Position numbers and translations under genes: made by a program | In this document: in pieces, positions 56,478-64,000 of the stretch | How the letters are laid out: every line of letters begins with the position of its first letter | How positions within the stretch are numbered: the first letter of the stretch is position 1 | The notes under the pieces: model-generated | Told to the model about the DNA's origin: nothing | Database searches by the model: none | Seen by the model: the letters and a program-made list of their open reading frames with translations, nothing else | NCBI RefSeq assembly: GCF_021728295.1 | Contig: NZ_JAKJXE010000005.1 | Span: forward strand, 248,001 to 312,000 | Length of the DNA stretch: 64,000 nt | Reading direction: 5' to 3' | Source of the DNA: Pseudomonas petrae | GTDB lineage: Bacteria > Pseudomonadota > Gammaproteobacteria > Pseudomonadales > Pseudomonadaceae

Positions 56478-56942
56478 ATGATCCGACTTGAAAATATCCT
56501 GACCCCTGGCCGTTCACTCGTGAACGTGCCAGGCGGCAGCAAAAAAGCCGTACTCCAAAACATCGCCAGCATGATCGGCAAGCAAGTGCCTGATCTGGAT
56601 GAGCAGGTTGTGTTTGAAAGCCTCATTGCCCGTGAAAAGCTCGGCTCCACCGGATTCGGTAATGGCATCGCCATACCTCACTGTCGCTTAAAGGGCTGCA
56701 CAACGCCTGTTAGCGCAGTCTTGCATCTGGAAAAACCCACAGATTTCGACGCCATCGACGGCGAACCGGTTGATTTGCTGTTTGTGCTGCTGGTCCCGGA
56801 AGCGGCCACCGATGCTCACCTGGAACTGCTGCGCCAGATCGCCAGCATGCTCGACCGTGACGATGTGCGTAAGCGCCTGCGCGGCGCCAAAACCCACGAA
56901 GAGCTCTACAACGTCGTGCTCGACGTCCAGAACGGTCACTGA
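56478..56942 (+). CDS. ptsN: Nitrogen-PTS enzyme IIA (IIA-Ntr)
   Basis: Terminal phospho-acceptor of the regulatory PTS-Ntr chain, acting on potassium transport, carbon and nitrogen responses rather than sugar uptake. The 154-residue PTS IIA-2 domain has the phosphorylated His68 in [14 protein letters not shown]. Thirteen bases after hpf and followed by rapZ after 2 bases. ptsP (enzyme I) is not in the window. Confidence 0.96.
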   Translation: MIRLENILTPGRSLVNVPGGSKKAVLQNIASMIGKQVPDLDEQVVFESLIAREKLGSTGFGNGIAIPHCRLKGCTTPVSAVLHLEKPTDFDAIDGEPVDLLFVLLVPEAATDAHLELLRQIASMLDRDDVRKRLRGAKTHEELYNVVLDVQNGH

Positions 56943-56944
56943 TC

Positions 56945-57802
56945 ATGCGCATGATCATCGTCAGCGGCCGCTCCGGCTCCGGCAAGAGCACGGCCCTCGA
57001 TGTCCTTGAAGACAGCGGTTTCTACTGCGTTGACAACCTGCCCGCCGGCCTGCTCCCGGAGCTGGCCGAGCGCGCGCTGATCAACACCGAGCTCGCTGAG
57101 CCGCTGCTGGCCGTCTCGATCGACGCCCGCAACCTGCCCAGTCACCTGACGCGATTCCCACGCATGCTCGCCGAGGTTCGTGCCCGGCACATCCAGTGCG
57201 ACGTGCTGTTCCTCGACGCCGATGAATCAACCCTGCTCAAGCGCTTTTCCGAGACCCGCCGTCGCCACCCGTTGAGCACGGCAACACGCTCGCTGGCCGA
57301 GGCGATTCGTGACGAGAAAACCCTGCTCGGTCCGATCATCGACCTGGCTGATCTGACGGTCGACACCACGCACCTGAATCTCTATCAGCTGCGCGACATC
57401 CTCAAACTGCGCCTGCTGAACAAACCCGAACCGGGCACAGCCTTCCTCATCGAATCCTTCGGCTTCAAGCGCGGCATGCCCGTGGACGCCGACCTGGTGT
57501 TCGACGTGCGCTGCCTGCCGAATCCGTACTGGAAGCCCGAGCTGCGTGAGCAGTCGGGCCTCGACAAACCGGTCGCCGATTACCTTGCGGCTCAACCGGA
57601 CGTCGAAGAAATGTTTCAGGACATCTTCACGTACCTCAATAAGTGGTTGCCGCGCTTCGCCGCCAGCAACCGCGCCTACGTCACTATTGCCATTGGCTGC
57701 ACCGGCGGACACCACCGCTCCGTCTACCTGACCGAACGTCTGGGTCAGGTGCTGCAGCAATCGCTCAAGAATGTTCAGGTCCGCCACCGCGACCTAAGCT
57801 GA
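56945..57802 (+). CDS. rapZ: RNase adaptor / nucleotide-binding protein RapZ
   Basis: RapZ binds small RNAs such as GlmZ in enteric bacteria and guides RNase E; in pseudomonads the target is less clear. The 285-residue protein has Walker [19 protein letters not shown] (about 5-22), [20 protein letters not shown], and the conserved C-terminal [15 protein letters not shown]. Located between ptsN and ptsO as in most relatives. Confidence 0.95.
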   Translation: MRMIIVSGRSGSGKSTALDVLEDSGFYCVDNLPAGLLPELAERALINTELAEPLLAVSIDARNLPSHLTRFPRMLAEVRARHIQCDVLFLDADESTLLKRFSETRRRHPLSTATRSLAEAIRDEKTLLGPIIDLADLTVDTTHLNLYQLRDILKLRLLNKPEPGTAFLIESFGFKRGMPVDADLVFDVRCLPNPYWKPELREQSGLDKPVADYLAAQPDVEEMFQDIFTYLNKWLPRFAASNRAYVTIAIGCTGGHHRSVYLTERLGQVLQQSLKNVQVRHRDLS

Positions 57803-57818
57803 AAGGATCTCCATCGCG

Positions 57819-58091
57819 ATGCCCGCTCTAGAAATCACCATCATCAACAAGCTGGGTCTGCATGCCCGGGCCGCCGCCAAATTCGTGGGTGTCGCCGGCA
57901 AGTATCCGTGTCAGATCAGGGTCGGCCGCACGCCGGAAACCATGGTCGATGGCAAAAGCATCATGGCCGTCATGATGCTGGCTGCCGGCAAGGGCACCCT
58001 CATCCACCTGGCCACCGAAGGTGAAGACGCCGAGGCCGCGCTGGCGGGGCTGGTAGAACTGATCAACAACAAGTTTGACGAAGGCGAATAA
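57819..58091 (+). CDS. ptsO: Nitrogen-PTS phosphocarrier NPr
   Basis: HPr-like carrier passing phosphate to IIA-Ntr. The 90-residue protein has the active His15 in NKLGLHARAAAKFV and GKSIMAVMMLAAGKGT, the Ser46-like region. AAGGATC lies ahead of the ATG. Last gene of the rpoN cluster; 46 bases before the diguanylate cyclase gene. Confidence 0.96.
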   Translation: MPALEITIINKLGLHARAAAKFVGVAGKYPCQIRVGRTPETMVDGKSIMAVMMLAAGKGTLIHLATEGEDAEAALAGLVELINNKFDEGE

Positions 58092-58136
58092 GCCTTACCG
58101 CTGCACGACGCGTCCATTCACCCTCAGAGATGATCG

Positions 58137-59666
58137 ATGCCACTGACAGCCATGCCTCCATCTGCGCGAGGGATCAGATCAGGGTCCGAGAAGATGCTGA
58201 TGCTGGGCAGCGCCTTGGCGGTGGCAGCCATCCTCGCCATCGTGACCTCGTTGCTGTTTCGGGAGCTGGGCACGGCCAACGAGGCCGCTGTGCGCTCGGC
58301 AAACAATGTGGTGCAGTTGATCGACGCGGACGTGCAGCGTAACGCCGAACTGTACGACACCTCTCTTCAGGGCCTGATGGCCGCATGGCGACGACCTGAC
58401 GTCATGACCATCTCGCCGGAATTACGGCGGTTGGTCCTGTTCGACCGCGCCACGGCGGCGCCCTATAAAGGCGACCTGGTGCTGCTTGATGACACCGGGC
58501 GCATCGTTGCGGACTCCACCTCGCTGACGCCTCGGCAGGACAATTTTTCAGATCGGCCGAGTTTCCAGAAACACCGGGACGACAGCTCGCTGGCGCTGCG
58601 GGTGGACGGACCATTTCTGTCGCGCTGGGGGTTCAAGGACCTGTGCATCAGTTTCAGTCGCCGCCTTTCCTCTGACAACGGCGCGTTTGTAGGGGTCGCC
58701 AGCGCCTCGATGCGGCTGTCCTACTTCAACCAACTGTTTCGTACGCTCGACATCGGCCCCACCAGCACGATCAATCTGGTCAACGCAGACGGGGTGCTTC
58801 TCGCCCGGCAACCCGATGACAACAACAGGACATTCATCGGCCAGAATTTCAGCATGCGGCCCAACTTCAAACGCATTTTGCGGGAGGTCAACGGCAGCTT
58901 CGCAGCCGCGTCCGACCTGGACGGTGCTCAGCGGGTTTATACCTTCTCACGTGTAGGCGATTTGCCGTTGATCGTGGTGGTGGCTCAATCCCGGGACGAC
59001 GTCTATGCCGTTTGGAAACGCAACGCGCTGCTGGTAGCAGGGGCGACCGGGTTGCTGTGTGCGGGGATTCTCTGGCTGTCTTGGCTGTTGGGCCGCCAAC
59101 TGCGCCTGCGCCAGCATGCCGAGCGCGAATTGTCGGGCCTCGCTGCCACGGACGAGCTGACTGGCCTGGCCAATCGGCGCAGGTTGGATGAGGTCCTCAA
59201 GCAGGAGTGGGCGCGAGGCATACGCTCGGGACGGCCTTTGGCGTTACTGATGGTTGATGTGGATCACTTCAAGGCGTTCAACGATCGACATGGGCATCAC
59301 GGTGGCGATGTTGCGCTACGCAGCGTCGCCGAGACCCTCGCCGCCAGCATCCGCAGGCCCGGTGATCTGGCCGCCCGTTACGGCGGTGAGGAGTTCACGG
59401 TGGTGCTGCCGGAAACCGACAAGGCAGGTGCCTGTGTCATCGCAGAGAAGCTGCGCCTGGCCATCGAAGCACTGCCGCAATTCGCCGACGACACCATGCC
59501 AATCACCGTAAGCATCGGCGTCGCTACTCATCTGCCGACGACCGACGACCTGCCGGAACCCCTTTTTTACGCCGCTGACCGGGCCCTGTACCGTGCCAAG
59601 AAAAATGGCAGGAACCGCGTAGAAGTCGAACCGTACGTTGCGCCCTCCCCCGAATTGCAGACATAA
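58137..59666 (+). CDS. Membrane-bound diguanylate cyclase (GGDEF)
   Basis: 509-residue enzyme predicted to make c-di-GMP. Helix 1 (about 20-42), a periplasmic sensor of about 250 residues with PDC/dCACHE-like pattern (VVQLIDADVQRNAELYDTSL, GVASASMRLSYFNQLF), helix 2 (about 297-318), and a GGDEF domain with the active GGEEF at 416-420. RPGD at 407-410, five residues before it, is an intact RxxD inhibitory site, so product feedback is likely. Signal and outputs are unknown. It follows ptsO by 46 bases and may be co-transcribed. The start ATG 58137 has GAGATG nearby but no strong ribosome site. Confidence 0.92.
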   Translation: MPLTAMPPSARGIRSGSEKMLMLGSALAVAAILAIVTSLLFRELGTANEAAVRSANNVVQLIDADVQRNAELYDTSLQGLMAAWRRPDVMTISPELRRLVLFDRATAAPYKGDLVLLDDTGRIVADSTSLTPRQDNFSDRPSFQKHRDDSSLALRVDGPFLSRWGFKDLCISFSRRLSSDNGAFVGVASASMRLSYFNQLFRTLDIGPTSTINLVNADGVLLARQPDDNNRTFIGQNFSMRPNFKRILREVNGSFAAASDLDGAQRVYTFSRVGDLPLIVVVAQSRDDVYAVWKRNALLVAGATGLLCAGILWLSWLLGRQLRLRQHAERELSGLAATDELTGLANRRRLDEVLKQEWARGIRSGRPLALLMVDVDHFKAFNDRHGHHGGDVALRSVAETLAASIRRPGDLAARYGGEEFTVVLPETDKAGACVIAEKLRLAIEALPQFADDTMPITVSIGVATHLPTTDDLPEPLFYAADRALYRAKKNGRNRVEVEPYVAPSPELQT

Positions 59667-59695
59667 AAAAACGCCAGACTGGCTGGCGTTTTTCG
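59665..59695. terminator. Bidirectional terminator
   Basis: Hairpin AAAAACGCCAG/CTGGCGTTTTT between the diguanylate cyclase and the convergent PA2169-like gene. Confidence 0.85.
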
Positions 59696-59708
59696 AAGCT
59701 ACTGCAAA

Positions 59709-60182
59709 TTACTTATTGGCAGCACGAACGGTGTCACGCAGGGCTTTGACCTTGTCGTGGTTCGCCTGCACGCCCTGCAGCTGGCGCTGGATCAGGGTAG
59801 TGACGTTGACTGGCAAATTCTTCTCGGTAGCTTCCTGTGCGGCCTTTTTGTAAGCCTTCAGCGCGTGATCTTCGCCGCTTTCGACTTCGTTGAGGACCGC
59901 TTCGTCGTTCTTGCCACTCAAAGCGCTTTTCAGGTTGACCCACAGGCGGTGTACGCCGCCGGCAACGCTTGAGGAGTCTTCCGGATCGCCGCCCAATGCG
60001 CGCACTTCAGCTTGCAGCTCGGCAACAGAGGTCTTGCAGCCAGAAGAGCGGGAAAGCAGGTAGGCCTTGATTTCCGGGTTCTTGGCGTCTTCAGCAGCAG
60101 TGTGAAAACCTTTTTCACCGTCAATGCTGGTCTCGATCAAGTCATTCAGAACAGAGATGGCTTCTTTGTTGATATCCGACAT
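59709..60182 (-). CDS. PA2169 family four-helix-bundle protein (DUF2383)
   Basis: 157-residue, ferritin-like helical protein without known function; family genes are often stress- or stationary-phase induced. Pattern: ISVLNDLIETSIDGEKGFHT, EIKAYLLSRSSGCKTSVAEL, SALSGKNDEAVLNEVESGED, KNLPVNVTTLIQRQLQGVQA. The ATG at 60180-60182 follows GGAACCGCAAA; the longer frame is less likely. The 60183-60414 gap upstream shows no other gene. Confidence 0.85.
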   Translation of the reverse strand: MSDINKEAISVLNDLIETSIDGEKGFHTAAEDAKNPEIKAYLLSRSSGCKTSVAELQAEVRALGGDPEDSSSVAGGVHRLWVNLKSALSGKNDEAVLNEVESGEDHALKAYKKAAQEATEKNLPVNVTTLIQRQLQGVQANHDKVKALRDTVRAANK

Positions 60183-60414
60183 TTTGCGGTTCCTTTCTGG
60201 CAGGTTTATCAAAGGCTTGGTTAACAAAACACTCGATACAGGGAATATTGCACTGTGCGTGCCAGCTTCTGTCTATAAATAATATCTTTGATTTTCAATG
60301 ACTTAACAATATCAAGCGACAGTTAGGCCGCGCTTTCTGCATGATCTGTGTGTTTGCGCAATTGCAGAATGCACGTATCTTCCAAGTTCACTCGAACGGA
60401 TAAGCGGCTATTGG

Positions 60415-60678
60415 ATGAACCCGGAGAAACTCAAACTGTTGGTGACTCGCGAAATGCCGTTCGGCAAGTATCAGGGGAGATTGCTGGCGGACCTGCCAGG
60501 CGATTACCTGAACTGGTTTGCCCGTCAGGGCTTCCCGGCAGGGGAGTTGGGCAGCCTGCTGGCACTGATGCACGAGATTGATCACAACGGCCTTTCGGCG
60601 TTGCTGGACCCTCTGCGCACCCGACCTCGCGAACCGCTGCGGCCGGGCCCTTCGAAAACGCCCATACGCTTCAACTAA
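60415..60678 (+). CDS. DUF3820 family protein
   Basis: 87-residue protein with the DUF3820 pattern MPFGKYQGRLLADLPGDYLN and WFARQGFPAGELGSLLALMH. This small module also occurs next to or fused with nucleases, but here it stands alone and its role is unknown. ATG 60415 follows a weak GGA. Thirty bases before the aminotransferase. Confidence 0.82.
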   Translation: MNPEKLKLLVTREMPFGKYQGRLLADLPGDYLNWFARQGFPAGELGSLLALMHEIDHNGLSALLDPLRTRPREPLRPGPSKTPIRFN

Positions 60679-60707
60679 AACGTCTATTGATAACAGCGAG
60701 CCGCTTG

Positions 60708-61913
60708 ATGAACAGCACTGCATACGCAATAACGGAAGTGGCGGATGAACAGGCTCGGGACGAAGCGCTCTGGCAGCAGATCGCGGCGCAGTACGACGTC
60801 GAGCCTGGGCCGGTCAATTTCGAATACGGCTATTTCGGCCGCATGACCCGCGCGGCACTGAAGGATTACGAACAGAACCTCGCTTACGTCAATCGCAGCA
60901 ACTCGGTCTACGTGCGGCAGAAGTTCGATACCGAGGACAGCGAGATCATTCGCGCTGACCTCGCCGATCTGCTCAACGTGCCGGCCCGCGAAGTGGCCCT
61001 CACCCGCTCCGCGTCGGAGGCGGTGCAAGCGCTGATTCGCAACTACAACGGCCTCGTGGCAGGCGACCAGGTGCTGGTCAGCGACCTGGATTACAACAGC
61101 GTGCAGACCGGCATGCGCTGGCTGGCGAAGAACCGTGGCGTGGAGGTGATCGAAGTCACTCACCAGCACCCCGCGAGCCATGAAGGGTTGCTGCAGACCT
61201 ACCGCGAAGCGTTTGCCGCTCACCCACGTCTCAAGCTGGTGGCGCTGACGTACGTCACCCACCGGACCGGGCTGGTGATGCCGGTGAAGGCCATCGCCGA
61301 GCTGGCCAAAGCCCACGGTATCGAGGTCATTCTGGATGGCGCCCATGCCTTGGGTCTGCTGGATTTCGAACTGGCAGACCTTGGCGTGTCGTTCGCCGGC
61401 TTCAACCTGCAGAAATGGATTGGCGCGCCGCTGAGCCTGGGTTTCATCTACGTGAAGCAGGAGCGCCTGAGCGCCATCGACCCCGACATGGCAGACGAGC
61501 GCTACGGCGCGGACGACATTCTCGGGCGCGTGCCTTACGGAACGCCGAATATTCCGGCATTGATGACCCTGCCAAAAGTGTTCGCCGATCACCGCGCCAT
61601 GGGTGGCGCGCCCGCCAAAGGCGCACGCTTGGCCTATCTGCGAGACCTGTGGGTCACTCAAGCGCGCACCATCGAAGGCATCGACGTGCTGACGCCGGAC
61701 GACCCACGGCTGTATTGCGGGATCACGTCATTTCGGTTCAGCAGTCACTCGGATCAGGAACTCATGGTCAAGCGCCTGCTTGATGAGCACGGCATTTTTG
61801 CGGTGACACGGGAAGGCTCGGCCTGCGGGACGTGCATTCGCATCACGCCGGGATTCACCACGTCGGCGAAGGACGTAGACGTGTTGGTCGCAGCACTCCG
61901 GGCACTGGCTTAG
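60708..61913 (+). CDS. Class V aminotransferase (isopenicillin-N-epimerase/SufS-like)
   Basis: 401-residue PLP fold type I enzyme. Seen: ALTRSASEAVQALIRNYNGL, LTYVTHRTGLVMPVKAI, the PLP Asp in VILDGAHALGLLDF (about 215) and a likely PLP lysine in FAGFNLQKWIGAPL (about 236), and GSACGTCIRITPGF near the end. No SufS-type partner genes are nearby, so epimerase, kynureninase-like or desulfurase chemistry cannot be chosen. ATG 60708; an upstream TTG at 60687 is possible. Confidence 0.82.
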   Translation: MNSTAYAITEVADEQARDEALWQQIAAQYDVEPGPVNFEYGYFGRMTRAALKDYEQNLAYVNRSNSVYVRQKFDTEDSEIIRADLADLLNVPAREVALTRSASEAVQALIRNYNGLVAGDQVLVSDLDYNSVQTGMRWLAKNRGVEVIEVTHQHPASHEGLLQTYREAFAAHPRLKLVALTYVTHRTGLVMPVKAIAELAKAHGIEVILDGAHALGLLDFELADLGVSFAGFNLQKWIGAPLSLGFIYVKQERLSAIDPDMADERYGADDILGRVPYGTPNIPALMTLPKVFADHRAMGGAPAKGARLAYLRDLWVTQARTIEGIDVLTPDDPRLYCGITSFRFSSHSDQELMVKRLLDEHGIFAVTREGSACGTCIRITPGFTTSAKDVDVLVAALRALA

Positions 61914-61964
61914 GGCCTGCTCCCGTGTGGCCGCGCCGGGATCAAAGCCTTCGGTGAGCCCGTA

Positions 61965-62000
61965 GAAAAAAAGACGGCGCCTTCATGACGAAGGCGCCGT
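61965..62000 (-). terminator. Second minus-strand terminator after eda
   Basis: Perfect 11-bp stem ACGGCGCCTTC/GAAGGCGCCGT, loop of 5, with T-run only in the minus direction. Confidence 0.8.
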
Positions 62001-62260
62001 AAATCCATCGAGAAACGAACTACAAAGGAGTGGCAAAGATAAGCGCTCCCGCCACTGACTGTGCGGTACATATGTATTGCGTATGAATAGCGCAAAAAAA
62101 AACGGCGTTCCCGACCAAGGAACACCGTTAAAAAGCCATGCAACAACGACTTCTGCAGCAACGCCCCGAAGGGCGCTATAAACGGATCATGCTCAGCAGT
62201 TAACCAGCCCCCACTTGAACGGAGGCTGTCGACGCTTGCGCCTGACCGGCGAATCCAGAC
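62001..62260. other. Intergenic region after eda, with two terminators in tandem
   Basis: The stretch 62001-62093 lies between two minus-strand terminators (61965-62000 and 62094-62129). A short transcript could start here (TTGCGC-N17-TATGTA, weak). No coding frame is convincing. Confidence 0.4.
62094..62129 (-). terminator. Terminator of the zwf-pgl-eda operon
   Basis: Minus-strand stem AACGGTGTTCC/GGAACGCCGTT (one mismatch) with a run of nine T, 132 bases after eda. Confidence 0.82.
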
Positions 62261-62935
62261 TCAGTCGAACAACGCGATGGCTTCGGCAGTGGCGTCGGTA
62301 ATCCGCTGCCAGTCGCCATTTTTCACCCACGCGTTATCGATCATCCAGGTGCCGCCGACGCACATCACGTTGGGCAGCGCCATGTAGCTTTTCAGGTTGG
62401 CCGCACTGACGCCGCCGGTTGGGCAGAAGCGCACTTCCGGAAATGGACCGCCCAGCGCCTTGATCGCACCAACGCCGCCACTGATTTCCGCCGGGAACAG
62501 CTTGAAGCGACGATAACCCAGCGCATAACCGATCATGATTTCCGAAGCGCTGCTGATGCCTGGCAGCAGCGGCAATTCGCTCAGCGCGGCGGCTTCGAGT
62601 AGATCCTGGGTGCTGCCGGGGGTGACGATGAATTGTGAACCCGCCTCCTCGGCCGCCTTGAGCATGTGGCGGTCGAGAATGGTGCCGGCGCCAACGCTCA
62701 GCTCTGGACGCGCATCACGCAGCATGCGAATGGCTTTGAGGCCGAACTCCGAGCGCAGGGTGATTTCCAGCGCATTCAAGCCGCCAGCGGCCAGGGCATC
62801 GGCCAGCGGCAGGACATCCTGTTCGCGGGCAATGGTAATGACCGGCAGAATCTTCGCTTTCGCGCAGAGTGCGTCGATCTGGGCAATCTTGCTCGCCATG
62901 CTATTCAACGGCTGTTTCACTTGGGTATTTTCCAT
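62261..62935 (-). CDS. eda: KDPG aldolase (2-dehydro-3-deoxy-phosphogluconate aldolase)
   Basis: Splits KDPG to pyruvate and glyceraldehyde 3-phosphate, the last Entner-Doudoroff step and main glucose route in pseudomonads. The 224-residue TIM barrel shows ILPVITIAREQDVLPLADAL, LEITLRSEFGLKAI with a catalytic Glu, SVGAGTILD, QFIVTPGS and the Schiff-base Lys in RRFKLFPAEISGG (about 155). ATG 62933-62935 follows AAGGATC; 17 bases after pgl. Confidence 0.96.
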   Translation of the reverse strand: MENTQVKQPLNSMASKIAQIDALCAKAKILPVITIAREQDVLPLADALAAGGLNALEITLRSEFGLKAIRMLRDARPELSVGAGTILDRHMLKAAEEAGSQFIVTPGSTQDLLEAAALSELPLLPGISSASEIMIGYALGYRRFKLFPAEISGGVGAIKALGGPFPEVRFCPTGGVSAANLKSYMALPNVMCVGGTWMIDNAWVKNGDWQRITDATAEAIALFD

Positions 62936-62952
62936 GGCGGCTGATCCTTTGC

Positions 62953-63672
62953 TTATGGGCACCAGTAGATCTCTAGAGACGGGTTGAGGAACGCGCGCAC
63001 CGGCATTTCGGCGAGGTCATCGCCTGACAGTGCAGCGCGCAATGTGTCGAGTTTGGCCTGACCGGAAACGGACAGGATGGTGGTCGCTGCCGACGCCAGC
63101 AGCGGACGCGTCAGGGTCAGGCGCTGATGCGGGACGGTCGGTGCAAGCATGGGCAGGCAACGACGGTCGCTGTTGAGGTCCAGCGCTTCCTTCAGATGGG
63201 GGCTGTTGGGGAACAGCGACGCGGTATGCCCGTCATCGCCCATGCCCAGAATCAGCACGTCAATCTTCGGCAGCTCCTTGAGCGCCTCGTCCGTTGCAGC
63301 TGCGGCTTCATCCACTGTCGTGGTCGGACGGTACAGGCTGAAGAACCCCGCCTCGGCCGCCGGCCCCTGAATCAGGAAACGCTTGAGCAGGCCTTCGTTG
63401 CTGTCAGCGTGCTCGGTCGGCACCCAGCGCTCGTCGGCCAGGCTCACGCAGACTTTCGACCACTCGAGCGGCTTCTCGGCCAGCGCCTTGAAAAACGCCA
63501 CGGGGCTTTTGCCCCCGGACACCACCAACGTCGCCGTGCCGTGCGGATTACTGGAAATCGCAGCCGTCAGACGCTCGGCCACGTGATCGGCCAGCGAGTT
63601 CGCCAGCACTTCGGGATTATCGAATTCGTGGGCCTTCAGACCCGCCGGAAATTCAAGTTCACATATCGCCAT
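62953..63672 (-). CDS. pgl: 6-phosphogluconolactonase
   Basis: Hydrolyses 6-phosphogluconolactone formed by Zwf. The 239-residue DevB/SOL-type protein shows [39 protein letters not shown] and [23 protein letters not shown] 63670-63672 has GGGAGG eight bases upstream and overlaps the zwf end by 14 bases. Confidence 0.95.
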   Translation of the reverse strand: MAICELEFPAGLKAHEFDNPEVLANSLADHVAERLTAAISSNPHGTATLVVSGGKSPVAFFKALAEKPLEWSKVCVSLADERWVPTEHADSNEGLLKRFLIQGPAAEAGFFSLYRPTTTVDEAAAATDEALKELPKIDVLILGMGDDGHTASLFPNSPHLKEALDLNSDRRCLPMLAPTVPHQRLTLTRPLLASAATTILSVSGQAKLDTLRAALSGDDLAEMPVRAFLNPSLEIYWCP

Positions 63673-64000
63673 ACCAGGACCTCCCGTCACGCGTAATCAA
63701 AGCAATGGAGCTCATCGGCCCCCAGGAACCGGCCGGGTAAGGCTTGGGCGCGTCGCCCGCCTTTTTCCAGCCAGCGATCAACTGGTCACACCATTGCCAG
63801 GCGTATTCGATTTCGTCTTTGCGCACAAACAGGTTCTGGTTTCCACGCATGACCTCCAGCAACAACCGCTCGTAGGCGTCCGGAACACGGGCGCTTCGGT
63901 AGGCGTCGGAGAAGCTCAGTTGCAACGGATTGCTGCGCAGCTGCATGCCTTTGTCCAGGCCCTGATCCTTGGTCATCACCTGCAGCGAGATGCCTTCATC
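63659..64000 (-). CDS. zwf: Glucose-6-phosphate 1-dehydrogenase, C-terminal part (cut by window edge)
   Basis: Oxidises glucose 6-phosphate to the lactone with NAD(P). Only the last 113 codons are present: [39 protein letters not shown] and the terminal [20 protein letters not shown]. The N-terminal catalytic part lies outside. In pseudomonads the zwf-pgl-eda operon is controlled by HexR, whose site would be upstream, outside the window. Confidence 0.95.
   Translation of the reverse strand, partial: DEGISLQVMTKDQGLDKGMQLRSNPLQLSFSDAYRSARVPDAYERLLLEVMRGNQNLFVRKDEIEYAWQWCDQLIAGWKKAGDAPKPYPAGSWGPMSSIALITRDGRSWYGDM

Noticed and set aside
61910..62161. 83-residue minus-strand frame after eda
   Set aside because: Runs through both terminator hairpins, so it is unlikely to be translated.

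Overview
The window is chromosomal DNA of a Pseudomonas (P. fluorescens/P. syringae-like). The evidence is the protein sequences and the gene order: a full dcw cluster starting with mraZ and rnpB, rplM-rpsI-petABC-sspAB, ibaG-murA-hisGDC next to algW, mlaFEDCB divergent from kdsD-kdsC-lptCAB-rpoN-hpf-ptsN-rapZ-ptsO, a bifunctional cysNC, and zwf-pgl-eda. Several REP-type inverted repeats of pseudomonad type sit between genes. No tRNA, rRNA or CRISPR array was seen.

Layout. 1-14.5 kb: minus-strand division and cell-wall cluster mraZ-rsmH-ftsL-ftsI-murE-murF-mraY-murD-ftsW-murG-murC-ddl-ftsQ-ftsA (ftsA cut by the window edge). Almost every junction overlaps or nearly touches, and the cluster is driven by a sigma70-like promoter with a three-repeat MraZ box. 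14.7-20 kb: rnpB, rsmI, and divergently lpoA-yraN-gmhA-dolP. 20-21.3 kb: a small accessory insertion holding a HEPN-type Abi gene broken by one in-frame TAA, a perfect 20-bp palindrome, and a candidate short RNA reading away from it. 21.3-26.2 kb: sspB, sspA, cytochrome bc1 (petC, petB, petA), rpsI, rplM. 26.4-33.8 kb: an aldo/keto reductase, acyl-CoA dehydrogenase, GlxA-type regulator, zapE, trpS with an extra C-terminal domain, a hydrolase and a YhcB-like gene. 33.8-37.4 kb: an accessory island bracketed by two near-identical copies of a terminator hairpin, holding IS66 debris, a decayed group II intron and a LysR/azoreductase pair. 37.6-50.7 kb: cysNC-cysD, a Nif3-family gene, algW, hisC-hisD-hisG, murA, ibaG, mlaB-C-D-E-F. 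51-58.1 kb: Kdo synthesis and LPS transport, rpoN and the nitrogen-PTS genes. 58.1-64 kb: a diguanylate cyclase, small stress-type genes, a class V aminotransferase, and eda-pgl-zwf (zwf cut by the window edge).

How it works together. Most of the window is envelope biogenesis: lipid II synthesis and septation (dcw, murA, lpoA), outer-membrane lipid asymmetry (mla, dolP) and LPS (gmhA, kdsDC, lptCAB), with envelope stress sensing by AlgW. The less ordinary parts are two short accessory insertions. The best candidate for an undescribed system is the 20.2-21.3 kb locus: an Abi/HEPN RNase-like gene (R-x4-H motif retained) whose presumptive promoter region is a palindrome carrying TTGACA on both strands, the leftward copy matching a good promoter for a ~90-nt terminated transcript. 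This looks like an RNA-toxin plus small-RNA arrangement, here with the toxin apparently inactivated by a nonsense mutation. That reading is inference and needs expression data and comparison with intact homologues.
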